A program made the translations under genes and the position numbers. From Pseudoalteromonas sp. XMcav2-N (GTDB taxonomy: Bacteria; Pseudomonadota; Gammaproteobacteria; Enterobacterales; Alteromonadaceae), in contig NZ_JAMXSF010000008.1 in NCBI RefSeq assembly GCF_024124545.1, positions 124,001-188,000 on the forward strand: 64,000 nucleotides of DNA, written 5' to 3'. A model generated the notes under the pieces. It did not search any database. It was not told where the DNA came from and saw nothing but the letters and a program-made list of their open reading frames with translations. Shown here one piece after another: positions 58,576-64,000 of the stretch (its first letter is position 1; every line of letters starts with the position of its first letter).

Positions 58576-59493
58576 TTAGCTTAGCGAACTTAATACACGT
58601 TGCAAGTTTTCTTGCCCGTCCGTTTCAAGCCAGGTGACATCTGGCCAACTACGTAACCAGGTTAATTGGCGCTTCGCTAACTGCCTGGTCGCTGCAATCC
58701 CTTTGAAGAGCATTTCTTCATAATCGCACTCGCCAGCCAAATGCTCCCACATCTGCCGATATCCCACACAACGAATGGAAGGCAAATCCGGATGCAAATC
58801 GTTTCGCTGATATAAGGCCAAAACTTCGTTTTTAAAGCCCTGATCCAGCATTATTTTAAATCTTTTTTCTATCCTTTCGTGCAGTATCTTACGATCCTTG
58901 GGGGCAATTGCAAACTGATGAAACTGATAAGACAAAGGCGCTTGTTTGGCTTTTTGCAATTCAGTCATGGTTTTACCCGTTAAACGGTGCACTTCCAGCG
59001 CTCTGTTGATACGCTGAGAATCATTCTCGCTGATTTTCACCGCAGCCTGCGGATCTATCTTCATCAGTTGTGCATGCAAAGCCGGCCAGCCTAGCACTTT
59101 TGCTTCTTGCTCTAGCGCCTCACGCACTTGTGGACAGGCTTCAGGCAAGGGCGATAAGCCTTCAATCAGGCCTTTAAAATACATCATAGTGCCACCAACC
59201 AGCACAGGCACTTTGCCCTGCTCATGCAACCGGTCAATGCAGGCAATGGCATCACGGCGAAAATCTGCAACAGAGTAACTTTCAGCCGGATCCAACATAT
59301 CAATCAGGTGGTGCGGTGCCAAAGCCTGCTCAGCAGCATCAGGTTTGGCGGTACCTATGTCCATGCCTTTGTATACCAGTGCAGAATCCACACTGATAAT
59401 CTCACTATTTAAATGCTGACAGAGCTCAATAGCCAACGCGGTTTTACCGGCGGCGGTTGGCCCCATCAAGGTAATAACGGGTTTTGCTTGCAC
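58576..59493 (-). CDS. miaA: tRNA dimethylallyltransferase
   Basis: Adds a dimethylallyl group to A37 of tRNAs reading UNN codons, the first step to ms2i6A. The P-loop GPTAAGKT is at residues 11-18, then [16 protein letters not shown] and the substrate region [18 protein letters not shown]-terminal CVGYRQMW and [13 protein letters not shown] are the usual landmarks. It lies between mutL and hfq. Confidence 0.97.
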   Translation of the reverse strand: MQAKPVITLMGPTAAGKTALAIELCQHLNSEIISVDSALVYKGMDIGTAKPDAAEQALAPHHLIDMLDPAESYSVADFRRDAIACIDRLHEQGKVPVLVGGTMMYFKGLIEGLSPLPEACPQVREALEQEAKVLGWPALHAQLMKIDPQAAVKISENDSQRINRALEVHRLTGKTMTELQKAKQAPLSYQFHQFAIAPKDRKILHERIEKRFKIMLDQGFKNEVLALYQRNDLHPDLPSIRCVGYRQMWEHLAGECDYEEMLFKGIAATRQLAKRQLTWLRSWPDVTWLETDGQENLQRVLSSLS

Positions 59494-59552
59494 ACTGTTT
59501 CTCTACTGCTGTTGGTGCTGCAACACATCAGGGTTACAGCCAGGACAAGATC

Positions 59553-61445
59553 TTATGACTCTTGTTGGGACAAGCTTATTAGCTTGCTTTGGTCTATTGT
59601 AACCGCTTTTGCTTCGATTTGAGCACAGCTTCTGGCATTTTTTAATATTTTTTCAATGACTGCCGCAAAGTGCTGAGAGTCAAAGTAACTTGCCGGCGTC
59701 GTCGTTTGCAGCCAGTTTAACCAGTCTTCCAATGTCTGCGCCTCTGCCGAACAAGCATCGAACACGCTATCCAGACACTGGGGCACATCCAGACTGTACA
59801 GACTTAAAGGCAACTTTTTCACCATCACATAGCGTTCGTGTGCCTGGATAGCAAACCCCAATAAAGTCAGCCAGGACTCCTGCTGCGTAATACGCGCAAT
59901 CTCCTGCGCACTCAAATTAACGCGCACAGGCAATAGTAATGCTTTGCCCTGCAAAGTACCGTCTTGTTCAAGCTGTGCCTGCCAGGTTTCTTTCAGGCCA
60001 TCTCGACAATGGCCCAACCTGAGGTCACCAGCCTTAGTGAAAAGGACTGCGCCGCTATTCAGAGGCAAAAACTGGGTGACCACCGTCTCATGATGGACTG
60101 TGGCTTCTTCAACTCCGGGTATTACCTGCACTGCTTCTGCCGGGGTAAACATCCCCTGATACAGCTCTTTGACATTAACCTGAGGCGGCTTAGCGGAGAC
60201 TGAACTGGTGTTGCTTTTCGCACCACTTCGGGTGTTTTGACTCGTCCCCCGCGCACCGGATGAGGGTTCGTGGTCTGACGAAAAAGTATTATTCCGTACC
60301 CCGCCATATTCGCTTTGTAGTGGTGTTCGATAAACCTGATGCTGATGTGTCTGCTGTGAGGTTAATTGCTCAGACGCAACAGGCTCACTCTGACTTATAG
60401 TGTCAGTTACCATGTCCGCAGTCACTTGTGTATCCGGTTGGTGCAATGGCAGCTCAGGTCGTTCACTTAGTACAACTTGTTTTACAGCCTGAACGATAAA
60501 GTCATGGATAAGACGTGCCTGATGAAACCGCACTTCATGCTTGGCAGGATGCACATTCACATCAACCTGAGTTGGGTCGAGTTCCAGGTAAATCACAAAC
60601 CCCGGCGTATCAACGCTTCCTACTGTTTCTTCAAACGCTTGTCGGATAGCATGCAGGATCAATTTATCTCGCATCATCCGACCATTTACATAAGTGTATT
60701 GGGTCTGATTACTGCTTCCCACTGGTAACACCCAGCCATATAATTTCAGGCCATCGTGACCAGATTCCACAAAGCTTGCCTGCTGTGAAAACACTTTACC
60801 TGCTACCTGAGCAACCCGCTCCACACTGTATGGATCCGGTCGGGCACGAAATTGCCTGATCACTTTTTGGTTATGCGTCAGCGTCAGGGCCAGATCAAAG
60901 CGACTTAATGCAATGCGCTTAATCAGTTCATCGATATGACTAAACTCGGTTTTTTCAGTACGTAAGAACTTTCGTCTGGCTGGGGTATTGAAGAATAGAT
61001 CTTTGACTTCAATGGTGGTGCCATTAGGGTGAGCGGTCGGCTGGATCTGCACCGTCATATCACGCCCCTCGGCAAACGCCTGCCAGGCCGTTTCCTGATC
61101 GGCAGGCTTAGAGCTTAACGTCAGTCTGGATACAGAACTGATCGAAGCCAGCGCTTCACCGCGAAAGCCCAGCGACGAAATACATTCCAGGTCGTCCAAA
61201 GTTTTAAGCTTGCTGGTTGCATGACGAGACAACGCCAGTGTCAGCTCATCTTTGACGATACCGGCACCATTGTCCCTTATCCGGATGAGCTTATGACCAC
61301 CACGCTCTATGTCTATTTGTATGCGTGTCGCGCCCGCATCAATGCTATTTTCGACCAGCTCCTTGACGACAGATGCCGGGCGTTCAACCACTTCCCCCGC
61401 AGCTATCTGGTTCGCTAATCTGGCTGGTAAAATTTCAATGGCCAC
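59553..61445 (-). CDS. mutL: DNA mismatch repair protein MutL
   Basis: A GHKL-family ATPase linking MutS recognition to MutH or UvrD action. N-terminal motifs: [41 protein letters not shown] and [11 protein letters not shown] long polar Ser/Thr/Gln-rich linker (about residues 340-430) joins it to the C-terminal dimerisation domain. I see no endonuclease motif DQHA..E, so it is probably the non-nicking type found with MutH. It is 3 bases from amiB. Confidence 0.97.
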   Translation of the reverse strand: MAIEILPARLANQIAAGEVVERPASVVKELVENSIDAGATRIQIDIERGGHKLIRIRDNGAGIVKDELTLALSRHATSKLKTLDDLECISSLGFRGEALASISSVSRLTLSSKPADQETAWQAFAEGRDMTVQIQPTAHPNGTTIEVKDLFFNTPARRKFLRTEKTEFSHIDELIKRIALSRFDLALTLTHNQKVIRQFRARPDPYSVERVAQVAGKVFSQQASFVESGHDGLKLYGWVLPVGSSNQTQYTYVNGRMMRDKLILHAIRQAFEETVGSVDTPGFVIYLELDPTQVDVNVHPAKHEVRFHQARLIHDFIVQAVKQVVLSERPELPLHQPDTQVTADMVTDTISQSEPVASEQLTSQQTHQHQVYRTPLQSEYGGVRNNTFSSDHEPSSGARGTSQNTRSGAKSNTSSVSAKPPQVNVKELYQGMFTPAEAVQVIPGVEEATVHHETVVTQFLPLNSGAVLFTKAGDLRLGHCRDGLKETWQAQLEQDGTLQGKALLLPVRVNLSAQEIARITQQESWLTLLGFAIQAHERYVMVKKLPLSLYSLDVPQCLDSVFDACSAEAQTLEDWLNWLQTTTPASYFDSQHFAAVIEKILKNARSCAQIEAKAVTIDQSKLISLSQQES

Positions 61446-61448
61446 GGT

Positions 61449-62795
61449 CTACGCCTTAGGAATGGTCAGCACCTGACCAATATACAAAGTATTTTTTGTC
61501 AGTCGGTTGGCCTTTTTCAGTGCAGACACCGTAGTGCCATAACGAGCGGCCAGCACACTTAAAGATTCTCCCCGCTGTACTTTATGACGCAGAGGTTTGT
61601 TGTTTCTCAGGCTCGCAAACAAAGTATTGTCTGGCGGGTTTTGCTGATAATAGCGCTTGATCGACTTGAATATGGCGTTCGCCAGGCGCTGCTGGTGATA
61701 GCTGGTTTTTAGCTGTTTTTCTTCCTGCGGATTAGAGATAAAGCCAGTTTCGACCAAAATAGAGGGTATATCCGGTGATTTTAGCACCCCAAAGTTCGCC
61801 GCCTGAGGGCGTTTCTTATGCAGTTTCGTCACTTTTTTCAGTTCGGTTACCACCTCTTCCGCCACTTTAAAGCCGGTTTTCATTGAGTGGTCCATCGACA
61901 TATCCAGTAACGCCTTGGCCAGGTATTTCTCGTTCGCGGTGTCCTTTATCACATCCGCCGCACCGCCCAGTAACTGGGAGTGCTTTTCTTTGTCTTCCAG
62001 CCATTTACCGACTTCGGAGTTGGCCCGGCGTAATGACAAGATCCAAACCGAGGCACCACGGGGTTCCGGGCGCGAGAAGGCGTCTGCGTGGATAGACACA
62101 AAAAAGTCGGCCTGACGCTCTCTGGCCCGCGCGGTACGGGTGTTGAGTTTAATATAGTAATCACCCGTGCGGGTCAGGCGTGCCTGCATGCCCGGCTCTT
62201 TATCAATTAAGCGTGCAAGCCGTTTAGCAATCGGCAGTGTGATGTTCTTTTCGTATGTCCCCGAAGGCCCAATTGAGCCAGGGTCTTCCCCACCGTGGCC
62301 TGCATCGATGGCAACGATGATGTCTCTGTCTTTGACCAGTTCACGCTTTTTGCTTTGTTTAGATTTACTGGCATAAAGGCTTTTTTGCTGCCCATATAAG
62401 TCGACCACCAGACGATCTTTGTATGGCCCGGTCGGCGCAAGCGCGAAAATCACCGGCTTAGCAGTGCGGCTCAGTTCCATGACCACCCGGGTGCTGTTGC
62501 GACTCTTGGCCTGACTGTAGCGGAGCTTTTCAACGATTTTGTGCTCTTTGGGCAAGGAGGGAAGTTGCTTGAGTTTGCTGGTATTTTCCAGATCGATCAC
62601 CAGCCGTAACGGGTTTTTCAGCATAAAGTAGCTGTATTCAGGCTTTTCAGACAGGTCAAATACCACGCGTGTGCTTTCTGGTGAAGGCCACACACGTACA
62701 CCGTTGATTTTATTTTTTGCCTGCGCAGCGCTGGCGAGCAGTAACACACTCAGCGCAAACAGGGTAAAACTAATTTTTATTATCGCACTACGCAT
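61449..62795 (-). CDS. amiB: N-acetylmuramoyl-L-alanine amidase (AmiB-type) with LysM
   Basis: A periplasmic amidase that splits septal peptidoglycan for daughter-cell separation. A signal peptide (about 1-26) is followed by an AMIN domain (about 30-130). The Amidase_3 domain has Zn ligands in [12 protein letters not shown] and VSIHADAF and a catalytic Glu in [10 protein letters not shown]. One C-terminal LysM repeat ([14 protein letters not shown]) follows. In this family EnvC or NlpD is the usual activator. Overlaps tsaE by eight bases. Confidence 0.95.
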   Translation of the reverse strand: MRSAIIKISFTLFALSVLLLASAAQAKNKINGVRVWPSPESTRVVFDLSEKPEYSYFMLKNPLRLVIDLENTSKLKQLPSLPKEHKIVEKLRYSQAKSRNSTRVVMELSRTAKPVIFALAPTGPYKDRLVVDLYGQQKSLYASKSKQSKKRELVKDRDIIVAIDAGHGGEDPGSIGPSGTYEKNITLPIAKRLARLIDKEPGMQARLTRTGDYYIKLNTRTARARERQADFFVSIHADAFSRPEPRGASVWILSLRRANSEVGKWLEDKEKHSQLLGGAADVIKDTANEKYLAKALLDMSMDHSMKTGFKVAEEVVTELKKVTKLHKKRPQAANFGVLKSPDIPSILVETGFISNPQEEKQLKTSYHQQRLANAIFKSIKRYYQQNPPDNTLFASLRNNKPLRHKVQRGESLSVLAARYGTTVSALKKANRLTKNTLYIGQVLTIPKA

Positions 62796-63264
62796 ATCGA
62801 CTTATAGCCTGAGCAAGCTGCCTGCCTCGTTCTGTGTGTGGCCTTAAAACAGCACGGCGCCCTTCACCATGATAGGCCAGATCAATATCCATATCTGCAG
62901 TTGGGATCACACCCGCCCCTTTCTCTGGCCATTCGACAATACAGACGGCATGCGGCGCAAAATAATCCCGGATCCCCATAAACTCAAGTTCTTCCGGGTC
63001 GCCTAAACGATACAAATCAAAGTGATAAATACAGACATCCTCCAACTCATATGGCTCAACTAAGGTATAGGTCGGGCTTTTCACATTTCCCAGATGACCC
63101 AGCCCTTGTACAATACCGCGTGTCAGAGTCGTTTTACCGGCGCCCAAATCACCATGCAAATAGAATACCGCCCCTGAATCAATCAACTTGGCAAGTTTAT
63201 TTCCCAAAGTAATGGTTGCGGCTTCATCAGCCAGCTCAATTTCTAATGTCGCATCGACACTCAT
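62788..63264 (-). CDS. tsaE: tRNA threonylcarbamoyladenosine complex ATPase TsaE
   Basis: A 158-residue P-loop ATPase ([14 protein letters not shown], residues about 40-53) needed with TsaB and TsaD to make t6A37 in ANN-reading tRNAs. [11 protein letters not shown] and [16 protein letters not shown] are the other family signatures. Start overlaps nnrD by four bases and end overlaps amiB. Confidence 0.97.
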   Translation of the reverse strand: MSVDATLEIELADEAATITLGNKLAKLIDSGAVFYLHGDLGAGKTTLTRGIVQGLGHLGNVKSPTYTLVEPYELEDVCIYHFDLYRLGDPEELEFMGIRDYFAPHAVCIVEWPEKGAGVIPTADMDIDLAYHGEGRRAVLRPHTERGRQLAQAISRYA

Positions 63265-64000
63265 CCGATAATACCTCTAATATGGACAAATAAATCACTT
63301 GCCAGCAACCCATGTGCGCCGTCATGTGCCGCTTTTTCAGCCGCAAGACCATGAATATACACCGCCAACATAGCCGCATCAAATTTACTCATGCCCTGCG
63401 CCAACAAAGCGGCAATTATACCAGATAATACATCGCCCATCCCAGCACTGGCCATGGCGGCACATCCTGAGCGGTTGATATTTAACCGCTGTGCCTGCTG
63501 AATCAATGTACCCGGCCCCTTTAACACCACACAGGCCTGAAAATACTGTGCCAGCGCATCGCACATTTCGAACCTGGAACTGCGCTCAGGTAAGGTCGCA
63601 ATAGCAGTACCGAGGCGCTTTGCCTCTCCCCAATGTGGGGTCAAAATAGCATTCTGCCACTGCCTGGGTTGTCTCGCCAGCAAATTCAGCCCATCGGCGT
63701 CAATAACCATTGGGAGAGAACAATGCATCACCTTATCAAACAGTGATCTTGCCCACGCTGATTGTCCTAAACCGGGGCCTATGACTAAGGTATCAGCCTT
63801 GTGCAGCAAAGGGGTCAGTTCATCAGGTCCTGTCACACCATGCACCATTAGTTCATAGCGCCCCTGCAGAACCACAGCCTGATTATCTGGATGAGTTGCT
63901 ACGCTGACCAAACCAGCACCAGCGCGTAAACAGGCTTCAGCTGCCAGGCGTATCGCGCCCGCCATGCCAGGGCCTCCACCAATTAACAGCACATGGCCAC
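63261..64000 (-). CDS. nnrD: ADP-dependent NAD(P)H-hydrate dehydratase domain (NnrD), 5'-truncated
   Basis: The C-terminal kinase-fold domain of the bifunctional NAD(P)H-hydrate repair protein (YjeF/NnrD), which dehydrates damaged S-NADHX using ADP. The frame runs off the right edge (Gly-His-Val before [16 protein letters not shown]), so its start and probably an N-terminal NAXE epimerase domain are outside. Motifs: [23 protein letters not shown], and [17 protein letters not shown] with the catalytic Asp. It lies upstream of tsaE in the usual order. Confidence 0.95.
   Translation of the reverse strand, partial: GHVLLIGGGPGMAGAIRLAAEACLRAGAGLVSVATHPDNQAVVLQGRYELMVHGVTGPDELTPLLHKADTLVIGPGLGQSAWARSLFDKVMHCSLPMVIDADGLNLLARQPRQWQNAILTPHWGEAKRLGTAIATLPERSSRFEMCDALAQYFQACVVLKGPGTLIQQAQRLNINRSGCAAMASAGMGDVLSGIIAALLAQGMSKFDAAMLAVYIHGLAAEKAAHDGAHGLLASDLFVHIRGIIG

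Overview
The window reads as chromosomal DNA from a marine gammaproteobacterium of the Alteromonadales, most likely Pseudoalteromonas or a close relative. This is inferred from MotX (a Na+-type polar flagellar protein), the isc order iscRSUA-hscBA-fdx, the nnrD-tsaE-amiB-mutL-miaA-hfq-hflX-hflK-hflC block, and a GG-leader peptide of a kind I associate with this genus. It was not tested by any search.

Positions 1-16.2 kb hold the 3' part of one giant reading frame, cut by the left edge, for a hybrid trans-AT polyketide synthase/non-ribosomal peptide synthetase. The visible order is (KR)-cMT-ACP / KS-KR-ACP / C-A-PCP / KS-KR-ACP / KS-KR-ACP-thioester reductase. No acyltransferase domain is present in the frame. 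The A domain carries the ten-residue code DFWNIGMVHK, which predicts threonine. Release should be reductive, giving an aldehyde or alcohol. The frame ends at a hairpin, and core genes begin immediately: a small lipoprotein gene, then serB and ytjB in divergent orientation.

Positions 18-26 kb mix core genes (tatD family, pdxH, argS, prfC) with two accessory genes. One is a 63-residue double-glycine leader peptide with four core cysteines (18.6 kb), which is the best candidate here for something undescribed. The other is a stand-alone type II thioesterase (24.2 kb), a plausible editing partner of the megasynthase. A ZntB/CorA transporter and a tRNA-Arg(CCG) follow.

Positions 26-34 kb hold two salvage cassettes, both inferred from context. 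The first is a thiamine cassette of YkoF-like binder, PnuC/PnuT transporter and ThiK-like kinase, translationally overlapping. The second is an amino-sugar cassette of a Tat-exported GH109 protein, a NahK-like kinase and a nucleotidyltransferase. A succinate-semialdehyde dehydrogenase follows.

Positions 34-41.7 kb carry the complete isc operon, with two nearly identical IscR-type promoters and a third IscR-like box, then trmJ and the divergent suhB. Positions 41.7-47.3 kb contain an acid-sugar dehydratase/class II aldolase pair, a cytochrome c, a DUF2058 protein, an MFS exporter, a YbaK-type deacylase, a lipoprotein and tRNA-Ala(TGC). A 214-bp MITE-like element lies between that tRNA and proA.

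Positions 47.6-64 kb hold proBA, an NhaP-type antiporter, motX, purA and the hflC-to-nnrD block, which is cut by the right edge. A 641-bp gap before the antiporter gene holds two adjacent stem-loops. I see no rRNA operon, CRISPR array, prophage or complete insertion sequence. Where I moved a start codon from the longest frame, the entry gives the reason.
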